From Microbacterium sp. ABRD28 (GTDB lineage Bacteria > Actinomycetota > Actinomycetes > Actinomycetales > Microbacteriaceae), in assembly GCF_003850245.1 (NCBI RefSeq), contig NZ_CP031015.1, positions 2,480,001-2,544,000 on the forward strand: DNA of 64,000 nt, in the 5' to 3' direction. Every line of letters begins with the position of its first letter. Position 1 is the stretch's first letter. Both the position numbers and the translations under genes were made by a program. The notes beneath the pieces were generated by a model. That model had not been told where the DNA came from and did not search any database. It was given only the letters and a program-made list of their open reading frames with translations. Of the stretch, positions 17,347-25,372 are shown one piece after another.

Positions 17347-18618
17347 GTGACGACCCGAGAGACGCTGAGCGCCGCCGAAGCACGTCGGGTCGCGGTGGCC
17401 GCACAGGGCCTTCACCGCGCACGCCCCGCCCGCGTCGGCACCCGCCAGCTGAACGACGCGCTGCGCAGGATGTCGGTGCTCCAGATCGACTCGGTCAACG
17501 TCTTCGCCCGATCGCACTATCTCCCCCTGTTCTCCCGGCTCGGTCCGTACGACACGACGGACCTCGACCGCCTGCTGTTCGCGCGCCGTCCGCGCTACGT
17601 CGAGTACTGGGCGCACGTCGCCGCCTTCGTCGACGCGGCGGACCGCCCGCTCTTCGCGTTCCGGATGGCGGAGTTCCGGCAGAAGTACGCAGGAGACCCC
17701 GAGGGGTGGGTCTCGCGGCATCGAGACGTCGTCGACTGGGTCCGCGGCGAGCTCGCTGAACGCGGACCTCTGCGTCCGGCCGAGATCGAGCGCGACGCGC
17801 GTCGTTCACCGCGGGGCGGCTGGTGGGAGTGGGACGTCGTGAAGGAGGCGCTGGAGTTCCTGTGGCTCTTCGGCGAGGTGGCGATCGCCGGGCGACGCGG
17901 CTTCGAGCGACGCTACGGCCTCGCCTTCGACGTCCTGGGCGCGGAGCTGGCGGGCCGGGACGTGCCGAGGGCCGATGCCATCCGGGAGCTGGTGCGTCGC
18001 GCCGCCCGGGCGTATGGCGTGGCGACCGCCGCAGACCTCGCCGACTACTGGCGCATCAGGGATCGTGGCGCGATCCTCGCCGCGGTCTCCGACCTCGTCG
18101 AGCAGGGTGAGCTCATCCCCGTGTCGGTTGCGGGATGGACGACGGCGGGCCGCCCGGCGCGGGCGTGGCTGCACCGCGACGCCAGGGTCCCGCGACGGGT
18201 GGAGGCCGCGGCGATCCTCACGCCGTTCGACCCGATGGTGTGGTTCCGTGAGCGCGCGGAGCGGCTTTTCGATTTCGCCTACCGAATCGAGATCTACACT
18301 CCGGCGGCCCGACGACGGTTCGGGTACTACTCGCTTCCGGTCCTCGTCGACGATGCGATCGTCGCGAGGGTCGATCTGAAGGCCGACCGGCCGACGCAGA
18401 CGCTGCGGGTGCAGTCCGCATGGTGGGAGCGCGAGCCCGCTTCCGCCGTCGTGGAGCGCGTGGCGGAGGAGCTGCGCCAGTCCGCGATCTGGCAGGGGCT
18501 GGAGCGCATCTCCGTCTCGCGCTGGGGCGACGCCGTCGACCAGCTGGCCGCCGCCCTCCCCCGCGCGTCCCGGCATACCGCCGGCCCCGCTTCCGAATCA
18601 CCTAGCGTTGAAGGATGA
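17347..18618 (+). CDS. YcaQ/AlkX-like DNA glycosylase (HTH_42, winged helix)
   Basis: 423 residues of the HTH_42 superfamily, which holds bacterial glycosylases that unhook interstrand crosslinks and bulky alkyl adducts. The QxD catalytic motif is intact in SVLQIDSVNVFARSHYLPLFSRLG, near residue 42; tandem winged-helix segments follow (ELAERGPLRPAEIE; WEWDVVKEALEFLWLFGEV) and the C-terminal PFDPMVWFRERAERLFDF and RRFGYYSLPVL motifs of the family are seen. It overlaps the next gene by 4 bases. A divergent relative of the same superfamily is encoded at 19517-20605. Confidence 0.88.
   Translation: MTTRETLSAAEARRVAVAAQGLHRARPARVGTRQLNDALRRMSVLQIDSVNVFARSHYLPLFSRLGPYDTTDLDRLLFARRPRYVEYWAHVAAFVDAADRPLFAFRMAEFRQKYAGDPEGWVSRHRDVVDWVRGELAERGPLRPAEIERDARRSPRGGWWEWDVVKEALEFLWLFGEVAIAGRRGFERRYGLAFDVLGAELAGRDVPRADAIRELVRRAARAYGVATAADLADYWRIRDRGAILAAVSDLVEQGELIPVSVAGWTTAGRPARAWLHRDARVPRRVEAAAILTPFDPMVWFRERAERLFDFAYRIEIYTPAARRRFGYYSLPVLVDDAIVARVDLKADRPTQTLRVQSAWWEREPASAVVERVAEELRQSAIWQGLERISVSRWGDAVDQLAAALPRASRHTAGPASESPSVEG
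18603..18608 (+). promoter_or_regulatory. -10 hexamer TAGCGT within the end of the glycosylase gene
   Basis: TAGCGT ends 6 bases before ATG 18615; it could give the next gene its own leaderless transcript besides read-through. Confidence 0.4.
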
Positions 18619-19520
18619 CAGGACCGCGTCGTGCCCGCATGGTCGCGGTCATCGTCGCAGCGGCGGTCGTGGTCATCGCGGGTGTCGCGGGCGTCCTGAC
18701 GTGGGCGGGATCACGAGAAGAAGGTCCCGAAGCGGTGGCGCGAGCGTGGCTGGTCGCGGTCGCCGAGGGCGATGACGAGGCCGCGCGAGCGGCGATGAGC
18801 ACGGGAATCGATGCCCTCGATGTCGGTGGCGCGGCGGAAAGACCGTCGGAGCCGTCCGTGCACGGGGTGCGGATCGAGGGCGATACGGCCGAGGCTGACG
18901 TCTCCTTCGTTCTGGCCGGGGACGTGCGCGAGGCCAGCCTCCCCCTCACCCAGAGCTCGGAAGGGTGGCTGGTCGGCGAGGGCGCGCTCGGCCGCGTGGA
19001 CATCAGCACCGACCTCGGTGACAGCGTCACGATCGGAGAGGCCGTGGTCCCCGCCGGGCAGATCCGGCTCTTTCCCGGGACCTACGACTTCACCGCCGCT
19101 CCGCGCGACTACCTCGACGGATCGGCCTCGGTCTCGGTCATCCCCGGCGAAGAGCACACGGTCGCCCTGCAGGCGACCTATAACAGCGCGGCTCTCGACG
19201 CGGTCCGCGAGGTCGTCACCGATCATCTGAACGCCTGCACCCAGCCGGCGGCCACCGTGGCAGACCATTGCGGTCTCCGCGTGCCGTGGCCGGCCGACCT
19301 CGCGGCCCTCGAGCGCATCGCGTACCGCGTTGAGCGACTGCCCGAGGTGCAGCTGACCGAGGAGGGCGGTTTCGCCGCCACGGGGGGCGTCGTGGTCGCC
19401 ACGGCGAGCGGCACCGGCCGAGACGGCTCCCCTGCGTCGGCGACATATCGCGATGACGGCTGGACCGTACGAGGAACGATCACCGTCACAGGAGCCCAGA
19501 TCCGACTCGGCGTGCTCTAG
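18615..19520 (+). CDS. Membrane-anchored extracytosolic protein of unknown function
   Basis: 301 residues: a basic N-terminus, one transmembrane helix at about 9-31 (MVAVIVAAAVVVIAGVAGVL), then an extracytosolic part. Residues about 38-115 (EAVARAWLVAVAEGDDEAAR) look like a SnoaL/DUF4878-type fold found in surface lipoproteins; the rest contains two cysteines (NACTQPAATVADHCGL) that could form a disulfide. I recognise no catalytic motif. It is coupled to the upstream glycosylase gene (ATGA), and its TAG stop is the palindromic CTAG shared with the convergent gene on the other strand. Confidence 0.75.
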   Translation: MTGPRRARMVAVIVAAAVVVIAGVAGVLTWAGSREEGPEAVARAWLVAVAEGDDEAARAAMSTGIDALDVGGAAERPSEPSVHGVRIEGDTAEADVSFVLAGDVREASLPLTQSSEGWLVGEGALGRVDISTDLGDSVTIGEAVVPAGQIRLFPGTYDFTAAPRDYLDGSASVSVIPGEEHTVALQATYNSAALDAVREVVTDHLNACTQPAATVADHCGLRVPWPADLAALERIAYRVERLPEVQLTEEGGFAATGGVVVATASGTGRDGSPASATYRDDGWTVRGTITVTGAQIRLGVL

Positions 19521-20605
19521 AGTCGCGACACCTCGACCCCGAGCCACCGCGCCAGGTCGTCGATCTCGGCGTCGACCGCCTCCGATACCGAGGAGGTGAA
19601 GGTCTCGTCTTCGTGCACGGCGTTGATGCGCAGCGTGCCCGCACGGCGATCGAGGGCGGCATCGAGCTTTCCGACCAGTCGATCACCGTGGAGGATCGGA
19701 AGCGCGAAGTATCCCCAGCGCCTCGATGCGGCCGGCTTGTACATCTCCAGGACGTAGTCGAAACCGAACAGCTCCCGCAGCCGCACGCGATCGAAGACGA
19801 GACGGTCGTGGGGTGAGAGGAGCGCCGTCCGCGAGGGCTCGCCGACGGTGTCGAGGAGCACCGGATCGACGCGCCAGCGCCCGTCTACGCCGTCGACGAC
19901 CACCTCGACCCCGACGTCGCCGACATCGACCGGCTCCCCCGGCTGCGCCACGCCTTTTCGTCTCGCGATCCCCAGCGCCGACAGCCGCCGCTCGGCCCGC
20001 CCGCGTGCGGCCTCGTCGTCGGTCACCGGCGCCACCGCCGGATAGACACGCTCGGCCAGGTCGAACCATCTGCCCTTGGCGTCCCGGTGATCGACGGCCA
20101 CCTCGGCGCACTCGGTGAGCATCTCCAGCATCTGCAGGACGTTGCGATCGTTCGTCCATCCCGTCGATCGCCACGGCACCGCAGCGGTGTCATCGATGTC
20201 GACGGGGCGCAGCGGCCCGTCATCCCGGAGTCGACCCAGGATGTCGCGACGGAAGCGATCATTCGCCGCGAGCCAGTCGCGGGCGGCCGCCGACCTCGGA
20301 CCGCGGCGCATCTGCGGAAGGAACAGCGGAAGGTCGCTCATCGGCCGGAAGAACCCGCGCCACTCGAAGATCACGCGATCGTGATGGAACAGGCGGCGGA
20401 AATCGGCAGGCTCATAGGGCCAGCCGATGCGGCTCCACAGGATCAGATCGGCGCTCGGGGCGATCGCAGCCGTCGGGTCGATCGGCAGGACGGTGAGGGA
20501 CTGGACGGTCTCGACGATGTCGCCGGGACGCTGCGCGGTGAGCAGCTGCGCGCGCACGGCGATGCGCGCGGCTTCCGCGCGCGACAGGGCGGGAACCGGT
20601 GTCAA
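19517..20605 (-). CDS. HTH_42/AlkX-related protein with altered catalytic motif
   Basis: 362 residues with the same layout as the protein at 17347: N-terminal helical part, winged-helix region (LRDDGPLRPVDIDDTAA; DRNVLQMLEMLTECAEVAV) and C-terminal LLSPHDRLVFDRVRLRELF and RRWGYFALPIL motifs. Where the intact paralogue reads LQIDSV, this one reads LPIDPT, so the first catalytic glutamine of QxD is a proline. It may be inactive, act on another lesion, or only bind DNA. Its ATG overlaps the lemA stop by 4 bases, so it is co-translated with lemA. Confidence 0.8.
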   Translation of the reverse strand: MTPVPALSRAEAARIAVRAQLLTAQRPGDIVETVQSLTVLPIDPTAAIAPSADLILWSRIGWPYEPADFRRLFHHDRVIFEWRGFFRPMSDLPLFLPQMRRGPRSAAARDWLAANDRFRRDILGRLRDDGPLRPVDIDDTAAVPWRSTGWTNDRNVLQMLEMLTECAEVAVDHRDAKGRWFDLAERVYPAVAPVTDDEAARGRAERRLSALGIARRKGVAQPGEPVDVGDVGVEVVVDGVDGRWRVDPVLLDTVGEPSRTALLSPHDRLVFDRVRLRELFGFDYVLEMYKPAASRRWGYFALPILHGDRLVGKLDAALDRRAGTLRINAVHEDETFTSSVSEAVDAEIDDLARWLGVEVSRL

Positions 20606-21171
20606 AACTGAACGCGCGGAGGCTCCGAGATCGCGGCGCCATCGACGACTTCGAAGAACTCACGCTCGTCGAACCCGAGATTGCGGGCGAAAAGGTTGTT
20701 GGGGAACACCTTGATCTTGGTGTTCAGCTCGCGGACGCCGCCGTTGTAGAAGCGCCGCGATGCCTGGATCTTGTCCTCGGTGTCGACGATCGACTGCTGC
20801 AGCTGCAGGAAGTTCTGGCTCGCCTGCAGCTGCGGGTATGCCTCAGCGACCGCGAAGAGCGAACGCAGCGCCTGCTGCATGTGACCTTCCGCCACACCGG
20901 CCTCGGCGGGACCGCCCGCGGAGAGGGTCTCGGCGCGCGCCCGGGTCACGTTCTCGAACACCGCTTTCTCGTGTGCGGCGTACCCCTTCACCGCCTCGAT
21001 GAGATTGGGCAGCAGGTCGGCACGGCGCTTCAGCTGGACGGTGATGTCGCTCCACGCCTCATCGACGCGTACGTTCAGCTGAACCAGCGAGTTGTAGGTC
21101 GCCCACAGGTAGATCCCCGCGATGACGACCAGTGCGACGACGATCAGGACGGGGATGAGCCATTCCCACAT
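20602..21171 (-). CDS. LemA family protein
   Basis: 189 residues: one N-terminal transmembrane helix (about 3-25) then a long helical domain with the LemA motifs YNSLVQLNVRVDEAWSDI, LKRRADLLPNLIEAVKGYA and NFLQLQQSIVDTEDKI, ending in YNGGVRELNTKIKVFPNNL. I prefer ATG 21171, which has a GGAG Shine-Dalgarno: a TTG at 21204 also opens the frame, but it overlaps a TAGGAT -10 hexamer and would precede the transcription start. Family role is unclear; members sit at the membrane, often beside TPM-domain proteins, which are absent here. Confidence 0.88.
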   Translation of the reverse strand: MWEWLIPVLIVVALVVIAGIYLWATYNSLVQLNVRVDEAWSDITVQLKRRADLLPNLIEAVKGYAAHEKAVFENVTRARAETLSAGGPAEAGVAEGHMQQALRSLFAVAEAYPQLQASQNFLQLQQSIVDTEDKIQASRRFYNGGVRELNTKIKVFPNNLFARNLGFDEREFFEVVDGAAISEPPRVQF

Positions 21172-21203
21172 ACCGGGGTCTCCGTTCCAGGTCAGTGTTG
21201 ACA

Positions 21204-21209
21204 ATCCTA
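21204..21209 (-). promoter_or_regulatory. -10 hexamer TAGGAT for lemA
   Basis: TAGGAT on the minus strand, 32 bases before the preferred ATG (21171) with a GGAG between them; a conventional leadered promoter that argues against the TTG at 21204. Confidence 0.45.
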
Positions 21210-21255
21210 ACGGTCTCCCGATCCGCGCCCCAGGCTGTGCGGCGACCTCACAGGC

Positions 21256-22563
21256 CTAGAGCCCGAGGACACGGTCCAGATACGCGTTGCGGAACAGGCC
21301 GTCCGGGTCGAAGGCATGACGCAGCTCGAGGAAGTCGTCGAATCGGGGATACCGGTCCCGCAGGACGTCGGCACCGAGGGAATGGAGCTTGCCCCAGTGC
21401 GGACGCCCACCGTGCGCGCGCATGATCTCCTCGACGGCGGCGAAGTACGCCGTCGGGTCCTCCCGGAAGTACCGGTGGACGGCGATGTAGCCCGTCGGTC
21501 CGCCGTACGCCGTCGACAACCAGCGATCATCGCCGGAGGCGAAGCGCACCTCGAGGGGGAAGGAGATCCGCCACCTCTTGGCCGCGATGAGGGAACGCAC
21601 CTCGGCGAATGCCCCTGCCACGTGCTCGGCAGGCAGGGCGTACTCCATTTCGCGGAAGCGCACACCCCGCGTCTGGGTGAAGACGCGGTGCGACCGGTCG
21701 AGATACGTGCGGTCGCCGGTGACGCGTGTGGCCAGGCGGGAGAAGGACGGGATGACCGGCGGGAGAGCCGATCCGACGGCGCACATGCCGCGGTAGACCC
21801 CGTTCGCGAGCACGGTCTCGTCGACGAATCTGCCGACGCGCGGCAGCGGGCGTCGCGGTGTCGTCTCAGGGAGTCGCCGATTGGTCTTCGTCAGTGCCAC
21901 CTCGGTATGGGGGAACCAGTAGAACTCGAAGTGGTCAGCCGCCTGCGCTCGTTCCTGGAGTCCGGCGACGACGTCTTCGAGCGGCTCCGGGCGTTCCACA
22001 GCCTCGAGGTGGAAGGCGGGGACGCACTGCACCGTCACATCGACGAGGACGCCCAGCGCTCCGAGCCCGAGCGACACCGCGGCGAGCAGGGGATCCCCCT
22101 CCGCGATCCGCCGGGTCTCACCGGTACCGGTGACGATCGTGACGCCGACGATCTGGGTGGCCAGCCCTCCGAACGCGATGCCGGTGCCATGGGTGCCGGT
22201 CGATATCGCGCCGGCGATGGTCTGCCGATCGATGTCGCCGAGGTTCTGCATGGCGAGCCCGTGGCGCGCGAGAAGGCGCGGAACCTGGTGCAGGGGTGTG
22301 CCCGCGCCGAAGGTCACCTGCCCGGTCCCGGGACCGATCGAGACGATGCCCGACAGCGCGGACAGGTCCAGGAGGACGTCGGGTGCGACGGCGATGTCCG
22401 AGAAGCTGTGCCCCGAACCGATGGGCTTGATCCGCAGGCCGCGTCGGGCGGCCGCGCCGACCGCGCGCTCGACGGCCTCGGCCGTGGCCGGGAACTCTGC
22501 GCGCACCGGCTTCGCCTGCGCCGTGCGCCCCCAGTTGCGCCAGACGGCGCCCGGGCGGGTCAC
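21256..22563 (-). CDS. D-arabinono-1,4-lactone oxidase-type FAD oxidoreductase
   Basis: 435 residues. FAD_binding_4 domain (about 20-150) with KPIGSGHSFSDIAV, where the histidine is the covalent FAD site in aldonolactone oxidases, and TGTHGTG; then the ALO domain with the C-terminal HWGKLHSL active-site motif and FDPDGLFRNAYLDRVLGL. Such enzymes oxidise sugar lactones or alditols (M. tuberculosis GulDH is related). GTG 22563 overlaps the stop of the upstream PLP-enzyme gene by 4 bases; longer starts would run into it. Physiological substrate unknown. Confidence 0.9.
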   Translation of the reverse strand: MTRPGAVWRNWGRTAQAKPVRAEFPATAEAVERAVGAAARRGLRIKPIGSGHSFSDIAVAPDVLLDLSALSGIVSIGPGTGQVTFGAGTPLHQVPRLLARHGLAMQNLGDIDRQTIAGAISTGTHGTGIAFGGLATQIVGVTIVTGTGETRRIAEGDPLLAAVSLGLGALGVLVDVTVQCVPAFHLEAVERPEPLEDVVAGLQERAQAADHFEFYWFPHTEVALTKTNRRLPETTPRRPLPRVGRFVDETVLANGVYRGMCAVGSALPPVIPSFSRLATRVTGDRTYLDRSHRVFTQTRGVRFREMEYALPAEHVAGAFAEVRSLIAAKRWRISFPLEVRFASGDDRWLSTAYGGPTGYIAVHRYFREDPTAYFAAVEEIMRAHGGRPHWGKLHSLGADVLRDRYPRFDDFLELRHAFDPDGLFRNAYLDRVLGL

Positions 22564-23801
22564 AGGAAGGCCTTCCCCTCGCCGCGGTACGTCGGCATCT
22601 CGGCCACGATCCCCCCGTCCGACACGAGGACGAATCTTTCCACCCGCTCGGCCAGTTCCCCGCTCTTGGCATGACGGAACCACACCCGGTCACCGACTGC
22701 CAGGTGCGCGGCGGCCGGGCCGCGCAGAGGGGTCTGGACCTCCCCCGCGCCCTCGCGAGACAGATGACGCAGGCCCGCCGGCCAGACGGGGCGCGGAAGT
22801 CGTGAGGGGGCGGCAGGACCGGAGGCGACCCACCCCCCGCCGAGGACCGTCGCGACGCCGGGCGCGGGTATGCGCACGACGTCGAGTGCGAAAGCCGCCG
22901 CCGGGGCGGGGTCGAAGGAGCGGTAACCGTCGAAGAGGTGACCGGCGAGCAGCCCGCTCCCGGCCGTGAGCTCGGTCACGGCGAGGTCGGCAGCCGTCGA
23001 CTCCAAGGATCCCGTCCCTCCCCCGTTGACGAAGTCGAGGTGCGCGACCTCACGGACCCGTTCGACGACCTCGGCCCGGCGCTCGCGCAGTTCTGCCGCC
23101 GACTGACGCTGCATCCAGCGGATGACGCTCTCGCCCGCGCCGACCGCATCCGGCTGGCCGGCGATCTGAGCCTCGTACATCATCAGCCCCGCCAGGCGGA
23201 AGCCCGGCCGCTCCGCGATGAGCCGGGCACGTGCCCACGCTTCCTGCGCCGTGTGAAGGGGTGAGCGGTGCACACCGATGTGGCCGAGCCCCGGGGCACG
23301 CCACGAGGCATCCACGTCGAGCGCGACCCGCAGCTCGGCGCGGGTGCGCGGCGGGGCGATCGCATCGATGAGGTCGAGCTGGGCGGGGTCGTCGACCATG
23401 AGGGTGATCCTCGCCGCCGCCTGCTCGTCTGCGGCGAGGCGCGCGAGACTCCCCCGGTCGACCGTGGGATAACCCAACACGATGTCATCGTGGTCCGAGC
23501 TCAGCCAGAGAGCTTCGGCGAGCGTGAAGGCCAGGATCCCGCGGTAACCGGGGAGCCGCAGGACCGCATCGAGCACCTCTCGCACGCGGATGGACTTGCT
23601 CGCCACCCGGATGGGAACGCCTCCTGCGCGCACCATCATGTCGAGGGCGTTGAACGACAGCGCCTGCCGATCGATCGCCGCAAGCGGTGCCGGCAGATGG
23701 GCGGTGGCCGCCGACATCTCCGCCCAGTACCTCGCCGGCACACGCCAGCGCTCGCTCGACGGATTTGCTGCGGCATCCCGGGCCAGGAGATCGATCGTCA
23801 C
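22560..23801 (-). CDS. PLP-dependent amino-acid deaminase/aldolase (alanine-racemase N-terminal fold)
   Basis: 413 residues of the D-threonine aldolase/D-serine dehydratase-like group. The PLP lysine is in IRVASKSIRVREVL (about residue 60); other motifs are LRVALDVDASWRAPG, the GYEA-type LMMYEAQIAG, FVNGGGTGS for phosphate binding and a C-terminal metal-site-like VWFRHAKSGELAERV (His with Ser/Glu). GTG 23801 has a GAGGA Shine-Dalgarno. The mature 3' end of tRNA-Leu is 23 bases upstream on the same strand, so tRNA and gene may share a transcript. Coupled to the lactone oxidase downstream. Exact substrate unknown. Confidence 0.85.
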   Translation of the reverse strand: MTIDLLARDAAANPSSERWRVPARYWAEMSAATAHLPAPLAAIDRQALSFNALDMMVRAGGVPIRVASKSIRVREVLDAVLRLPGYRGILAFTLAEALWLSSDHDDIVLGYPTVDRGSLARLAADEQAAARITLMVDDPAQLDLIDAIAPPRTRAELRVALDVDASWRAPGLGHIGVHRSPLHTAQEAWARARLIAERPGFRLAGLMMYEAQIAGQPDAVGAGESVIRWMQRQSAAELRERRAEVVERVREVAHLDFVNGGGTGSLESTAADLAVTELTAGSGLLAGHLFDGYRSFDPAPAAAFALDVVRIPAPGVATVLGGGWVASGPAAPSRLPRPVWPAGLRHLSREGAGEVQTPLRGPAAAHLAVGDRVWFRHAKSGELAERVERFVLVSDGGIVAEMPTYRGEGKAFL

Positions 23802-23824
23802 TGGCTCATCCTCGCGCAGATGCG

Positions 23825-23897
23825 TACCCCCGGTGGGACTCGAACCCACACTGAAGCGATTTTAAGTCGCCTGCCTCTGCCATTGGGCTACGGGGGC
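23825..23897 (-). tRNA. tRNA-Leu(UAA) with short variable arm
   Basis: 73 bases fold as a full cloverleaf: acceptor GCCCCCG/CGGGGGT, D arm, anticodon arm GGCGA-CTTAAAA-TCGCT with anticodon UAA, 5-base variable loop TCAGT, T arm GTGGG-TTCGAGT-CCCAC, discriminator A as expected for leucine. CCA is not encoded. Leucine tRNAs normally have a long variable arm of ten or more bases, so this compact form is unusual. It reads rare UUA codons. Confidence 0.93.
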
Positions 23898-23926
23898 GCC
23901 GTCCTGCGACACCCGTCACCTTAGCG

Positions 23927-25351
23927 TCAGCGTCCTGCGGCGACCTTCGACTTCTCGGAGACGTCGGCGTCTGCACCGGCGTCGCGGGGCGTCTGCGGCG
24001 GCGTGACCGCGGGCTGAGCGGGCCGCGGACGCGCCGCGAACTCCTCGAACGCCGCACGCGGGGTCTGAACCGCTTCGAGGTTGACCATGTCGCGCCCGAG
24101 GACGACGTTGCCCAGCCACCCGGCGATCACGCGGAGCTTGCGCTCCCAGGTCGGCATGGCCAAGCCGTGGTATCCGCGGTGCGCGAGCCACGCGAGGAAA
24201 CCCTTGATCGCGATGTTCCCCGACTGGAAGGCACCGTTGTACAGACCGAGACCGGCGACGGCCCCGAGATTCTTGTGGAGATAGTCGACAGGGTCCTCGC
24301 CGCGCAGCACCGCGGTGATGTTCTTCGACAGGAGCTTCCCCTGACGCACGGCATGCTGCGCGTTCGGCACGCAGTAGCCGCCGACTCCCCCACCGGAGAG
24401 ATCCGGCACAGCGGCGACGTCGCCCGCGGCCCACGCGCCCTCGACGATCTCGTCGTTCGTCCCCACGCGGAGGTCGGCGCGGGTGCGGATGCGTCCACGC
24501 TCCTCGACCGGGAGATCGCCACCGCGCACGACCGTGGGGTTGGCCATGACACCGGCCGTCCAGACGATGAGATCGGCAGGGATGACCTCTCCGGTGGACA
24601 GTTCGACATCGCCGCCGACGGCGCTCGTGACCTGGGTGTCGAGGTGGACGAACGCTCCGCGCTTGGCCAGGTCCTTCAGCACCCACTCGCTGGTCTTCAA
24701 CGAGACCTCGGGCATGATGCGCCCCATTGCCTCGATGAGGTGGAAGTGCGTCTCGTCGAAGGTGAGCTCGGGGTACTTCGCCACGAGCGACGAGGCGAAG
24801 GACCGCAGCTCGGCGAAGACTTCGATTCCGGCGAAGCCGCCACCGACAACGACGACGGTCAGCAGCCGCTCGCGCTCGGGACCGGGCGGGAGCGCCGCAG
24901 CCTTGTCGAAATTGGTCAGCAGGCGGTCGCGGATCGCGACGGCCTCCTCAATCGTCTTCAGCCCGATCGCGTTGTCGGCGATGCCGGGGATGGGGAAGGT
25001 ACGCGAGACCGCGCCCGCGGTGACGACGATCTGGTCGTACTCCTGCTGGTACGGCTCCCCGGCGATCGGCGTGATCGTGGCCGTCTTGTGGGCGTGATCG
25101 ATTCCGGTCACCTTCGCCGCGACGATGCGGGTGCGCTTGAGGTGCCGTCGCAGCGAGACCACCGAATGCCGAGCCTCGATCGAACCCGCGGCGACCTCGG
25201 GCAGGAACGGCTGATAGGTCATGTAGGCGAGCGGGTCGACGATCGTCACCTCGGCCTCGCCGCGGCGCAGACGCTTTTCCAGCTTCCACGCCGTGTAGAA
25301 GCCTGCGTATCCGCCACCGACAATGAGGATCCTGTGCGCGGTGTGGGTCAC
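23927..25351 (-). CDS. ndh: Type II NADH dehydrogenase (NDH-2)
   Basis: 474 residues. Single-subunit, non-proton-pumping oxidoreductase that passes electrons from NADH through FAD to menaquinone at the inner face of the membrane. FAD site LIVGGGYAGFYTAWKLE at residues 8-24, second dinucleotide fold VVVVGGGFAGIEVFAEL near 165, TAGV and the FAD-contacting AAGDVAAVPD, NAQHAVRQG; a C-terminal amphipathic region precedes a Pro/Ala-rich tail of about 45 residues. GTG 25351 is used. Monocistronic, between tRNA-Leu and the S8 protease gene. Confidence 0.92.
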   Translation of the reverse strand: MTHTAHRILIVGGGYAGFYTAWKLEKRLRRGEAEVTIVDPLAYMTYQPFLPEVAAGSIEARHSVVSLRRHLKRTRIVAAKVTGIDHAHKTATITPIAGEPYQQEYDQIVVTAGAVSRTFPIPGIADNAIGLKTIEEAVAIRDRLLTNFDKAAALPPGPERERLLTVVVVGGGFAGIEVFAELRSFASSLVAKYPELTFDETHFHLIEAMGRIMPEVSLKTSEWVLKDLAKRGAFVHLDTQVTSAVGGDVELSTGEVIPADLIVWTAGVMANPTVVRGGDLPVEERGRIRTRADLRVGTNDEIVEGAWAAGDVAAVPDLSGGGVGGYCVPNAQHAVRQGKLLSKNITAVLRGEDPVDYLHKNLGAVAGLGLYNGAFQSGNIAIKGFLAWLAHRGYHGLAMPTWERKLRVIAGWLGNVVLGRDMVNLEAVQTPRAAFEEFAARPRPAQPAVTPPQTPRDAGADADVSEKSKVAAGR

Positions 25352-25372
25352 GATGTGGAGTACTCCCCTAGA

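Noticed and set aside
21172..21204. TTG at 21204 as the lemA start
   Set aside because: It overlaps a TAGGAT -10 hexamer and would precede the transcription start; ATG 21171 has a GGAG site and begins the membrane anchor.
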